Origin: Sphagnum compactum
Taxonomy: Eukaryota; Bryophyta; Sphagnopsida; Sphagnales
Direction of reading: 5' to 3'
Assembly: GCA_965153455.1 (NCBI GenBank)
Contig: OZ234495.1
Span: 4,402,001 to 4,466,000, forward strand
Length of the DNA: 64,000 bases
The notes beneath the pieces were generated by a model. It worked only from the letters and a program-made list of their open reading frames with translations, was not told where the DNA came from and ran no database searches. A program made the position numbers and the translations under genes. Every line of letters begins with the position of its first letter. Position 1 is the stretch's first letter. Below, piece by piece: positions 25,673 through 37,307 of this stretch.

Positions 25673-28600
25673 ACCATCTGTCTCCTCCTGTGCCCCCAAT
25701 CTTATAGCTCCATACTTAACTGGAAATTTGGTTGTGGATCCAATTGATAGAATACGGTACCACATGGATTTCCTCCAAAAGAGCTTCTCTCAAGATTTTT
25801 CCTTCTGCAGGGAAATAAATAGCTCAAAACCTGAAACAAAAAAGTCATGCAAATCTAGACATTCAAAATGAAGACGTGATTGAGTATGCAAATCTAAAAG
25901 CAAGATAGATGATGATCTTCACCTTGCAACTTGTTCTAGTCAACTTTTTGATTGTGAATTTGAAGCTTTTTGCCTTTGTCAAGATCCTTTCTAATGGTAT
26001 GTTGACCCCTTAATCAAATAGCATTTGGCACTTCACATTGCTCTCTTTGTTTTTGTGACCAATAAGTTAAAGGTTGGTGACAAAGAATTATAACCCATGT
26101 GAGTTGGACTAGGGCCTTCTTCTTGGCAAATTTTTGTCACTTGGCAACAACAAAAAAAAATGATCTAGAGGATTCTTGTGAGAAAAATGAGCCCAAGTCA
26201 CAAGATTGTGAGGAAATATTTTTTTCAAAATCATGATATTTACACGATGGCTTGAAGCAAGATAATGTTACAAGATTAAAAATTAATAATAATAATATAT
26301 ATATAATTTATTGTTACGGATGGCAATGTTATGAAGTTTATTCATATGAATGTTCATTTATAACTTGTAATAAACTTATATTTAAGTTTTAATTTCAATT
26401 CATTTTTAGTTAGTTTTTAATTTATTTGAGTCTTAATTCATTCATTGTTCACACATAAATACACATGGTTCATACATAGGTGCACATGGATCACATGTAA
26501 GTTGAAAGTTTTTTGAGAATCTTTTTTGAGTTAGGTGCCCAATAGGTATAAATGAATATAAACTTCTCTATGAAATTTCAATTTGTTCAACACCAGTTTT
26601 GCATACGTTTTTTTATCATTATTATTTATTTTTTTTGTTATTTCTTTGTAATAAAATCTTGTTAGATTTTTATTTTGCACATGTCATGTTCTTATTTTTG
26701 TTTTTCTTGTTTCACAATTTAAATTTGAAACTAGGCCTACCCTTGTTCTCCTTTTGGTTAGAAAATCATGTAGATGGTTGTTTTTGTGCCCATGATAATT
26801 GAATCTCATTTTGGTCAAGAAACCTTGTAGACTTGATTGTTTTTGTGCTCATGACACTTATAACAAATTTGGCTAATTCCTCTTATGTATGATCATGAAT
26901 GTGATTACATCACAAATTTTTTTTTAAAAAATTTACATGTGATTTATGGTTATCATAAGTTTGTGACATTTGTTAATTAAAATTAGTTTCACACCTATAT
27001 TTCTCCATTGTAGAAAGTTCATTACAAGTTTAAAAATTTGTGCACCTTGAATTATTTTTTTAACTGCATAACAAACATGAATTTAAACATGAATTTTAAA
27101 ATATATATTTGGTGTTTGTTTTAAAATGACGGGTTTTAGCTATTTTATAATATTAAACAAAGTTTCTTTCATCATTTGAAAGTTTTCTATTCATTGATTT
27201 TCATCATATTTTGTCAAGAGAAAATTTGAAAACCATGTTTTATTACAATGCTTCACTTAATGACCAAGAATCATTAGAAATTATTCTTAAAACACAACTA
27301 ATTTTATTTTTTGTAATGCACAAAAAAAGAGCATACTTGAATTTGAACATTTGGTGTGGCCTTGTGATTATGTTCACTTGAAAAAATGTTGAATTTAGAG
27401 GATTAACTTCCATAAGCACTTATTGTAACAACTTAATTAAATGCATAACCAATGTCATCAATAGAATGTATGTTTCTATGATCCATGCTGAATACCAAGG
27501 TACAAGACAAGTGAATCCAAACTTTGCAACATAAATAACAAGAAATGAATCACTTCACAAAATGCAATTCTAATACAAATTTCAAAACCACAGGGGGACA
27601 CTTAGTGTTAAATATCTAAACTACATGTGTCAAACAAACATTTTTGGGGGCTTATTAAATGAGGGACCCCCCCCCACCTTTACCTTATTATTATTTAATT
27701 TTTTAACATGCACGTATTTCAACCACCCTATATTTATTTTATTTTATTTTTCACATTTAATGTCAATACCTTATATTTATTTAAATCTTTAATTTTCATA
27801 AATATAGAGTTATAAAAATTTAAGTGAACTTGGAGCAATTTTGATTATAATTGAAACATTCGAAATTTTGGTCCATGGAATTTAATACAAAACTTCATGT
27901 GTGTTTAAAAAGAACATTTAACATACACCACATTATTTAGGGTTAAATATCTTTTTTTTACATTTTTTTCTAATATTATGGATTAACATATTTTGACTTT
28001 TGAATAAATGTAACCCTATCGTATACTAAATTTTACCAGCCTTATATAAAACCATATATTTTTAGTCATGCCGTTTGTAAATGTAAAGAAGAGTGTCCCC
28101 CCCTCCCCCCTCTTGGTTCAAAACACAAGCAAACAAAGAAAAACAAGGAAAAAAGGAAAGTATGCATACATTAAATTCAACTTTACCCAATTGTAGTCAC
28201 AAAAAGACAACAAAACTTGGTGCAACTTCGAAAGGGAATAGGAAGTCTCACAATGTAGAGCAACATTGTGGGGAATAAAAGTGTTGTTGTCGGAAAAGAA
28301 CCTTGTGGGTTGATGTTCTGTAACACGAATAACATGAAAGGATAGAATAACAAAACAAAAAAAAAACAAAGAAAAAAATTAATGCAAGATTTTCAAAGTG
28401 TGAAAGTTAGTTTGCAAAAATGAATAGAAAAGCACAAAAAAAACTTTAAAGTGTGAAGGTTGTTAGTTTGTAAAGTGTGAATGACAATTTCTTTTAAGAA
28501 GCTTAATTAATGGCAAATTACAAAAGAATTTCAAATCACAAAACATCAACTTTACATGGCATTGAGCTCACAAACAATGAATTCAAAGAGTGTGTTCATA

Positions 28601-30699
28601 AAACACTAAGTTCATAGAGGAGTGATGATGACACTTTCATTGAAGCATAAAAACCAAGTGCAAAACCACTTTACAATGCCTTAGAAAGCATGAAGGATAG
28701 GAGTTGATAAGAGCTTGAAAGAGAAGCAATGCAAGACATGAAGAGAGATGTTCAAGAGGTGAGAAAATAAAGAACTTGAAAAACTCTTGGTGATTAAGGG
28801 GAGTTAACCCAATAGTGAAAAAAAGGTAGAAAGCTAAATAGCAAAAAAACCTAGGTGTGAATATTCATGACATAATCATTAAAGTGCATAGTTATGAAAA
28901 AGGCGCATGATTGTGAATAATTTGTTGCTTTAAAGGAAATATAAAAACGTTTTAAGGCATTTTTAAAAAGTTTTTTTGTGAATGGTGATATTTGTGATGT
29001 TAGGTGGCATACCCTACATTAAGTTGATTTTAGGTGTTAAGCTAGCTTTAAGTCTACTTAATTTGTTTCGCATTGAAACACAATGGTATTCCACAATGGA
29101 TATTTAATCTTTCTTTTTTCACATGGAAGCAAATTTGAAAGTGTGTTGTTTATATTAAGGTAACACATTAGTGGTGAGCAATTATGAGAAATGACTACAA
29201 ACATTTGTTGGTTATCATCCCAAGGTATGTACCCATTTAATTGTTGGAGGGAAAACGAACTTTGTTTAGGGTTACAAAAACTTATGATTGATTTTTTAAT
29301 ATTTTGTAGTTGTGAATTGAACAACACCATGGTATTATCTTTTACCATTTTGAAAAGTGTTGTTGTTTGAAGAACAATTGCTAGGTCAAGGTTCTAATAA
29401 TCAAAATGTTAGTCATTATGATTATATCAAGGGATCTCTTTTTGTTTGTTTCTTTTCATGCACTATATCACAAATGTCCAATATCAAGTAATTTCAATAG
29501 AATTCATGCAAAAATTATAAAACAATATGTTTATGCAAAACCTATGGGCTTCAAAGTGTAAAAATGACACGAAAAATCTATATATAAATTTTATATTTAT
29601 GATGCGTCTTTTTCATTTATGATGTTTTGTTATGAAGTACACATGGTTTACATTTTAACTAAGTCTGTGTAAGTATTGGAATGTAATTTTGCACAAAACT
29701 ATGTGATTTTTGTCTATTAAACATGAACATTCACGTATGTCAAACAAATACATGTTTCATTTGTTTCGATATTTAAGATATTGAATATATACAAATGTTT
29801 CCTTTCTCATACTAGCACTTTACAAATATAACCATCATAGATATGTGACATGGCAAGGTTTTAAAAACCGAAGAACCATTAATATATATAACCATGAATT
29901 TTTGGTTAATCAATAATCAATCCCGTAAGGAACTTTCATATCTGAAATTTGAAATAATTTGAAACCAAACAACTTCTTTGATTCTCAAGTATTTCAAAAA
30001 GTTAGAATTAAAGGTTCTTTGAATTTCAATTAAAAAAAACAAAACCGAATGTTATGAAAAAAATCAAATAACCACACAACATTGGAGCACACCTTCAATT
30101 TATAACTCCTATGAATGATTTGATTATTCATTAAAATGGTTTGCTTTTGCATTGAGTTTGTATATTGGTGGATGAGTATGCAATTCTCCTTGATTTTTCT
30201 ACTTTGATAGGTTTTAGATTTTGTATTTAAATTTCTATTGGATTTCAAAACTCATGATTCCCAACTTTTGGCTGAAGTGAACTATATGTCAAACTAAGCT
30301 AGGTACTTGCTAAACTTAACTGGTGTTGGTGCCTTATTCAGGTACTTTCTTTTAGGTCTTTTCCAAGGTGAGAGAGGTGGTCATGTGCTAGTTCCACTTG
30401 TGATGTAAATCACAGTGGGGAAGGGGACCACTGGTTATGCTTTGGAACAAGCCTGGTAGAACCTGTTACCCCCTGACAGAATGACATCTGGTCGTACTAG
30501 GCTTCACACTTTCCGAGGTGGAACAGGCCCTACTGGGCCCATTCCATAATATGATAAGAGCCTTGGGTGCGGATTCTGTGTAGAGTGCTGCCTGAGGAGC
30601 AGGGAGTTCCAGAAATAACTGTCCTCGAACTGGGAGCCCAGGGTGGTTATTTTGGGAACTCCATGCTCAGAGGGAGTCATCTGGTGTAATGCGTGCATG
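25673..30699. other. Gene-poor AT-rich stretch
   Basis: Past the methyltransferase promoter I see no gene. The DNA is AT-rich, with short homopolymer C runs (27667-27676 and about 28099-28114) and an (ATA)n/(AT)n patch near 26285-26310. Around 30300-30700 the composition becomes more GC-balanced and looks like retroelement-derived sequence, leading into the LTR-like piece that follows. Confidence 0.4.
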
Positions 30700-30754
30700 T
30701 CAAATTTTTTTTTAAAAACGTTTTTCTTGTGATACCCAGAAGGTACCCAGAGGA

Positions 30755-30860
30755 ATACAATAAGGAAATCTTATTAAATCTCTCTATGAAATGCTGAAAC
30801 TCAGCATTTAATGCACAAGGTTCGAGAGTAACTATAATAGTTGTACAGGTAGGAGCACTG
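30755..30860 (-). mobile_element. LTR-like fragment (copy 1 of a dispersed family)
   Basis: Read on the minus strand, the block runs from CTCTCGAACCTTGTGCAT through CAGCATTTCATA to TTTAATAAGATTTCCTTA, and then to GGGTATCAC. The same order of phrases occurs twice at 52924-53460. The TTTAATAAA-like signal and the following GGTATCA resemble an R/U5 region with a primer-binding-site remnant, so this is probably part of an LTR. Ends and internal coding sequence are not visible. Confidence 0.45.
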
Positions 30861-32330
30861 AAAATATATCTAGCAGGGGTGAAGGCGCTCAGGATAGAGG
30901 GGATGAAACTCAGTTTACCACGAAAATTGGTGGAAAAACTAGTTTGGGTCCCAGTTATTTCGTTTTTGTAAAGTTCCGTTCCCAGTTATGCATTTGATGC
31001 CCTACTATGCCTAAACTGACCATTCTCGCCCCCTAATTGCCTGACTTTGCGGATATGTTTTGCATCAAACCCGATTGGCTTTTATGCTCTACAACAGAGC
31101 CTCTAGAAACACTAGGAAATTTGGCCGAGTGCTTTACAGTAGACCAGAGACTGCCATACTTAGCAGAACTGCGTGTCTAGCTGTGCTCTTTGGGTAATGC
31201 TGAATGTGTGAGAGCTGTCAACTGTGAAGTTCCCCGTGTCGGCTTTTTTCCCCTCTTCTTAATATTCACATCCATGATCCTTTTGAGCGATTGTAAGGGG
31301 CTGCAAAAATGGGCCAGGATTTCTCAGGGTTAGAACGTAGGGTAGTCATGTATAGAACCTAGGTACGGGTTGGAACCTTTGGTTGAATGTTTAGATCAAA
31401 ACAGTTGACCATTCATACACCAGTTGAGAACTGGAAAACACTGAGAGCTTTGCAAATTGTGCGCGTGTGCCATGTCAAGTCAACGAGTGAAGGGTAATGC
31501 AGATGCCCTGGCAGCACAGGCCATTTACAAGCTTGATGATCAAGGCATGCCAGTACGATGAGGGAGTCGGCACGTCTGTCATACTGACCCACCCACGTTC
31601 TGCAGGGGGCATTTTCCAGAACGCAATGCCTGCCTGTGAGACGTCGTTACAGTACGTGCCTTACTGGTATTGCCAGAAGACAGAGATCATGTGTTACATG
31701 TTTATATATATATATATATGTAAACATGTGTTGTACAGTATATAATACACACAACAAATGTGCCAAACTGTTACTGCCAGAATGCGAGTCCCCCACATAG
31801 AACTCAAAATTAGAAATAAGTTAACAACTCAGCTTCTGATGCTGCGTAGAGAGAGTCTTGGGGTTGAAACAAGTATCAACAAACCAGATTTGATTGATTG
31901 TATCAGCCAGCAAGTAAGCAATCAAGCAAGCAAGCAAGCAAATGGTAAAAAATCCTTTGTCAGCTTTTCACCGACTTTTTTTGGGGTCACCAAATGGCAA
32001 AATTTTTGCTAAAAAGAAAAAGCTGGTTTCTGCTAGGCTACTACCTTCATACATTGAAGAAGAAATTGTTCCCAATAATGCTCCCAGCCCCTCTAAAACA
32101 CATACATAATAATACAATGTTGAAACAAGTATCAACAGACCAGATTTGAATGATTGCTCTCTCACTGATCTGAGAAATGATTCATAGTACGTTCATATGT
32201 GTGTGCGCACAAGGTTTGTTTTTTGGGTTCAACACTAAGTTAGATTTGCATCATATGTGAGATGAAGTGGATCTTGTCTCACTACAATAGAACATGGTTT
32301 TTCTTACGGTACTAAACCTTTGCTCATGAC
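30861..32330. other. Retroelement-like noncoding region with microsatellites
   Basis: GC-balanced sequence with no recognisable gene, probably the interior of a decayed retroelement. It includes a (TA)n run at about 31703-31721 and a (CAAG)n run at about 31921-31941. Open frames here show no protein similarity that I recognise. Confidence 0.35.
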
Positions 32331-32334
32331 ACCT

Positions 32335-32960
32335 GTGAGGTAAACTTTGTGGGTTTATCCAATTGGCAAACATCAGATTTATATCTGATGTTTGTTGTAA
32401 TTTGACATTAGTTGACATCTCACACTAGTGTCAAATTGCACTAAATGTCACATATATCCTAGTACATTGAAATGGATGAAACTGCTAAATGACCTAGGAA
32501 CATGACCTGGGTGAGGTAAACTTTGTGGGTTCATCCATTTTGTCAACAGAAGATATATCTAATGTCTATTGTAATTTGACATTAGTTGATATCTCACACT
32601 GATGTCAAATCGTGAGAAACAACATGCACACGCGCACACACACACACACACACATATATTGTGTTGAAATGGATGAAACCACAAAGTGACCTTGGCTTAT
32701 GACATGACATGTAAGAGCAGTAAATTTTCTGGTTTCATCAATTCTATTGTACGATTATGTATGGGGTATTTGTTGTAAATTGACAAATAGTTGACATTTT
32801 GCATTGATGTGGAATTATGATAAACACCATATATATACGACATTGAAATGGATGAAATCACAAAGTATACCTTCCATCCCCCACTAATAGTGTCAAACCT
32901 AATAGTGCATCCCCCACTAAATACTAAATACCATTTTTTCACATTGAAAAGGATGAAACC
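32335..32960. repeat. Divergent tandem repeat with nested hairpins, about 180-200 bp per unit
   Basis: Three successive units share the order GGTAAACTTTGTGGGTT, a palindromic block, TTGTAATTTGACATTAGTTGA, TCTCACACT.. and TGAAATGGATGAAA. They start near 32337, 32514 and 32711. In the first unit, CAAACATCAGAT (32367) and ATCTGATGTTTG (32383) form a perfect 12-bp stem with a 4-base loop. AATTTGACATTAG (32399) pairs with CTAGTGTCAAATT (32425) with one mismatch. Later units have weaker stems. An (AC)n tract at about 32627-32654 separates units two and three. Confidence 0.65.
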
Positions 32961-34963
32961 CCCAAGTTTATCCCACACATGTTTCTATGTTTAGCTTTAT
33001 TCGGTTAATGGACTAATTTCATCCAAGAACCTCATGTGCTTATCTTATGAGCATTAATCACAAGTGATTAAGTCATGGATGGGTATACATGTTGTCTGGT
33101 TTAAGGTACTCTATGCCAATATCCCGGTCTCATTTTTGAGGTGTTAATTCAGTCTAATCCAAGAGGCATATGTGATTGTGCTTCTGTAATAATTGATCCT
33201 GAATTACATTCCTGTGTTCAGATAGGCTAATGCAAAGCACATTTATCATTTTTAGCGGGTTGTGTTATTACTGATGGATTCCTGAATTAGGTTAATGTTA
33301 TTCTCCTTCCCCTTTATACTAGTAAACCTTAGTTATTAATTTATAATTCAAGCCCAAATTACTTTAGAATAGGCACTCATTGCATCCAATTTTTTCAAGG
33401 AGGAAAAAAAATCAGGTTATAAAATTATTATTGTTATTGTTTTACCCATGAAGGCACACTGACACCACCCACCAGTGATGTTCGGGCTAGGCTGAGTCAT
33501 CATTGGCAACTGATTGCTGCTGACTTGGGGCTGCTGACTCCTACCAGTCTAATAATTAAGATACTGGTGTAAATGGGGTGGAAGTGATATGTTAGGTCAG
33601 AAAAAAGCAACCTAAAATACATATACATATATACAGTCATAACTTGTGACCATATATATAAACATACACATGTATATATGTATATAGTTATGAGAGAAAA
33701 TATCACCATCAGTCCCATGAAAAAAAATCAAAATCACATCGTATGAACGTTGGCCCTAATGTCCTAACCTTGGAAGCCTCCACCAAGTTCGTATGTTTTA
33801 ACAGATTTTTCAATATCCTATTTCCTTCAAGCCATTATCGCTAGGTGACAAATGTTAATAAAGCTTTGTGTAGCATTGTCTTTGTTTATTGGGTTTTCTT
33901 TCAAGTAAGTAGTGAAAAAGTTTTTAATATTTTATTTCCCTTTTAACATGTGGGTGGAAATTTTCATGTTGTATGAAGGGTTTCTTTCACATTCATACTT
34001 TGCGTGGAAAAGAATTCATTCACATTAAAGTATGTCATATATATATATTTTCCCCCCTTTTGTGACTAAGAGTAGGAGTTCCACATGAGCACACAATTTC
34101 TTAAAAATTGGTAACATGCCTTGTATCAATCTCAAATGAGTCACATGCACAAAAGGCATAACCATTTATGGAAAATGCTGATGTGCATTGGTATTGATGA
34201 TCTCAAATCATGCGTGTGAATTCATCACACCGTTTGCTTGTTTGCTGATCCTTGTGAAGATAAGCTTTGTTAGCTTGTTTGCCCATCCTTGAGAAAATAA
34301 GTTTTGTTACTTATGTGTAGTGTGGCACACCACGGATGAACTTAAAAACTTTTTGTCACTTTTTTATGGCCCTGCACGGCAAAATATTTCTTCATGACTT
34401 TGTTTTAGTCACTACAATAACACTCCATTTATATTGAAAAAAAATCAATGCCAAGTTTTGTGGGTTGATCATTTTTGTACATTATTGCAGGCTCACATTG
34501 GACACTAGGTAGTCGGAGAAACCTATCTTGTTCAAAAGCTAACACCAGTTTGACTCAATGACAAGTTGCTTCAGAAAATTGGAAATGCCAATATTGCACA
34601 ATAAAAGAATGCTAATCCAACGGAATCACAACTTGGCAAGGAGGGATTTCCGTGTAGGGCAATGCCTAAGGCCATGGGCATTACCATAGTAAGGGAAGGG
34701 GCCCATGTACAGGCAGAGCTGAGGCAGGCCCCATTCCAGTAGTGGCCATGTCTAAGGGTGTTAAACAACCTAAAAATTGATGATTTTTTACGACATGGAT
34801 TCTATTTGATTTTTTCCTTTTTTCTAATGATACCCAGCTCTCTATCTATGAAGCAAAAGGTGGGTTTGTTTTGTTTTGGTACACTGAGATCTCCCAACCA
34901 TGGCGCTTCATGCTGCACTCTTGGAATCTTCTGAAAGCTCGTGATGAGTCAGTGGTGGTACCA
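32961..34963. other. Gene-poor stretch; nothing supportable seen
   Basis: AT-rich DNA with an alternating palindromic TA/CATA zone near 33617-33690 and no protein similarity. The GC-richer patch at 34620-34760 has an open frame on the minus strand, but I recognise nothing in it. Confidence 0.35.
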
Positions 34964-35509
34964 TGTTGGGCGGCGGTTCTCAAATTGTTTTTTGTTGAGA
35001 ACCGACCAGTTTGGGTCCTCTCATGATGTTATTATGAGAACCTGATCGGTTCTCTAATGTATATTTTTATATATATATATTTTGGGCTGGTGTTATATGA
35101 TTGGTCAGGTTATCAAAATTTTATTCTTAAAAACTTACCCGGTTCTCAGATAGGATGGTTCTCGTATATACAACAACCGGTTTTCACAACCTGGTTATTA
35201 AATTTTTCATTAATTAAAATCCAGTAATACTTTTGTACTGACTGCATTCATTTCCTTTGGCCGATTTAGCACTTTCCGGAAAAGAGTAATATAATAAAGG
35301 TAAGAGTAATAGCAGTAAGACCAAAAATAATAATAATATATGTGTATAAATTTGAACAGGTTCTCATAATCAGTTCTCATTCATGTGAGAACCTGAGGTC
35401 GGATTTCTGTCCGGTTTTCACATGTAAAAATGTCGATCAGTTCTCGTTGTGAGAGTCGGGATGAGAACCGGGTAGAGAACCGGGTCAGCATTTGATTAAC
35501 CGCCCAACA
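34964..35509. mobile_element. hAT-like non-autonomous DNA transposon (MITE), about 546 bp
   Basis: The element is bounded by inverted termini TGTTGGGCGG (34964-34973) and CCGCCCAACA (35500-35509). The interior carries many copies of GGTTCTC and GAGAACC near both ends, like the subterminal repeats of hAT elements. It has no coding capacity. I could not see a clean 8-bp target duplication (flanks TGGTACCA and CTGGTTGG), so class assignment is tentative. Similar right-end sequence occurs near 7800. Confidence 0.6.
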
Positions 35510-35596
35510 CTGGTTGGTGCCTACCTACCTTGTGCAAGGTAGTGGTAGGTTGCTATTGAAATGAATGTCAAAGGTTATATGGTGTGTGTAACTTAC

Positions 35597-35626
35597 TCTT
35601 GGGCCTTATAGTCGTCAATCAGAGCA
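35597..35626 (-). other. Candidate exon of an unidentified minus-strand gene
   Basis: On the minus strand an open stretch reads FITDQKENLDALIDDYKAQE and ends at a strong donor, GA|GTAAGT (35597/35596). A weak acceptor, ACCGACCAG, would start the exon near 35629. The peptide looks like real acidic helical protein sequence, but I do not recognise the family. It lies just downstream, in the same direction, of the exon-like cassettes at 35.95-36.63 kb. Confidence 0.3.
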
Positions 35627-35927
35627 TCTAGATTCTCCTTCTGGTCGGTTATGAAATCAATTTCCTTCAATTATTCATCAATTCATGATTCTTCAACCAT
35701 CCTTCTGAATAGAACAGGAACAAAACAAAAGCTGAACAATCAAAACAAAAATCAAGTTCTTTTCCATCCAATGGAACAGAACAAGACAAAAACAGAAGAT
35801 CAATTTCTTTTCCATCCATTATTAGCTTCAACAAAGTCAAAACAAACCAAACCAAACCCAAAAAAGTAGCTCATTTTTTATCCATCCACCCATCCATCCA
35901 TCCATCCCTTGGTAACAAAGTAAAAAC

Positions 35928-36640
35928 ATCCAAGAAGGTGACAACCACAACCCATAATCTCACCTCCATATGAGGTCAATCCCCCGTAAAAATCAACTCT
36001 TTTTTCATCCATCTATCCATCCACTGGCAACAAAATCAGAACAAATGAAACAAAATGCACAAATAGGAAAAAAACATCAACTCCTTTTTCATCCATCCAT
36101 CTATACATTGGCAACAAAAATCAAAACAAATAAAACAAAGTGCAACAATGGGAAAAAAACATCAACTCCATTATTTCATCCATCAAAATGGGAACCATAT
36201 GAGACCATATTAGTAAGACGTTTTTTCATCCAAGAAGGCGAACAACCACGATACATAAACTCACCTCCAACGTGCGGAGGTCAATCCCAGCTGCTCCGGA
36301 GTCTATCTCTACAAATAAAAAAAAGCACCAACTCCTTCCCATCCATAAAAAATAGGTACCATAAGAAACCGAATAAAAAAAGATCTTTTTCATCCATCCA
36401 AGAAGGCGACAATCACAATTCATAATCTCACCTACAACGTGAGGAGGCCAATCCTAGCTGCTCCGGAGTCTACCTTTACAAATAAAAAAAGCACCAACTC
36501 CTTTCCATCCATCAAAATAGGTACCATAAGAAATCGAATTAAAAAAGACATTTTTCATCCAAGAAGGTGACAAGCACAATTCATAATCTCACCTCCAAAG
36601 TGAGGAGGTCAATCCTAGCTGCTCACTAGTCTACTACCCC
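35928..36640 (-). repeat. Tandem repeat of about 155-180 bp carrying an exon-like cassette
   Basis: On the plus strand the units read CATCCAAGAAGGCGACAA, then AATCTCACCTCCAACGTG, GGAGGTCAATCC, TAGCTGCTCCGGAGTCTA, then an A-rich part. They start near 35928, 36228, 36402 and 36559. On the minus strand each unit looks like an exon: a T-rich run ending TTTGTAG, about 44 bases coding for IDSGAAGIDLRTLE in the best copy (36312-36269), then GAG|GTGAG. The other copies have substitutions or stops. The region may be a minus-strand gene with a multiplied exon, or a minisatellite that captured splice-like signals. Confidence 0.5.
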
Positions 36641-37307
36641 TAACTAGAAAGAGAAAAGAAAAGAAAAGAAAAGAAAAGAGTAGAGTAGGGATGGGTAGGG
36701 TAGGGGTAGTAGGGGGTATTGACGAATGAGAAGACGGCGTAGGGGGATATGGACCAATGAGGGCATGGCGTAGGGTACAAAGCGAAGGAGGAGGAGAAGA
36801 GGAGAGGAGAAAGACGGGGAGGGATTGCCGGGGGTCAAAGAGAGCCAGCGAGTGAGCGTTTGTTGCGGGATTTTGTCGCTTGCGCCATTGCCACACCGCC
36901 GACTGCGCCGGGCTATCGCAGTAGTGCAAGCAAGGAGAAAGCACGAGCACGAGCACGCGCACTCCTCCTCCTCTGCTCTAGATCCCACCTGCTCTTCCTC
37001 GACACGCAACTCTTTTTCTGCTGTTCAGATCGACTCTGTTTTTGCTCTTCCTTTTGATGTAAGCTTCGTTGTTACTTTTGGATCTGGCTTCACGGTGCCT
37101 GAATCTGGTTCTGGATCTGGAGGAGAAGAAAACACAGCAGCAGAAAGAGAAGGATAAAGAGGAGAAGTAGGAGAAGGAGGAGATCGTGGTGCTGTTTTTT
37201 CGAAGTAGCTGTGAGGATTGATTGATTTATTGTTTGATTGAGAGTGGAGTGGAATTTTGGAGTGTGGAGGCGGGGCGTAGGGAAGGAAGGAAAGCGAGTA
37301 CTCAAGT
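36641..37307 (+). promoter_or_regulatory. Promoter and 5' UTR region of the fructokinase gene
   Basis: GC-richer flank ahead of the fructokinase start codon. It begins with an (AAAAG)n microsatellite (about 36650-36678). It is open in several frames on both strands without protein similarity, as expected of a GC-rich promoter. If the exon-like cassettes to the left are transcribed on the minus strand, this would be a shared, bidirectional promoter. Confidence 0.4.

Noticed and set aside
30504-30698. Minus-strand open frame near the LTR-like piece as a gag fragment
   Set aside because: No zinc knuckle or other gag or pol feature is visible; composition alone is not enough.
36615-37157. Several open frames on both strands upstream of the fructokinase start
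   Set aside because: GC-rich promoter DNA is open by chance; the peptides are Ser/Pro/Leu low complexity with no family match.
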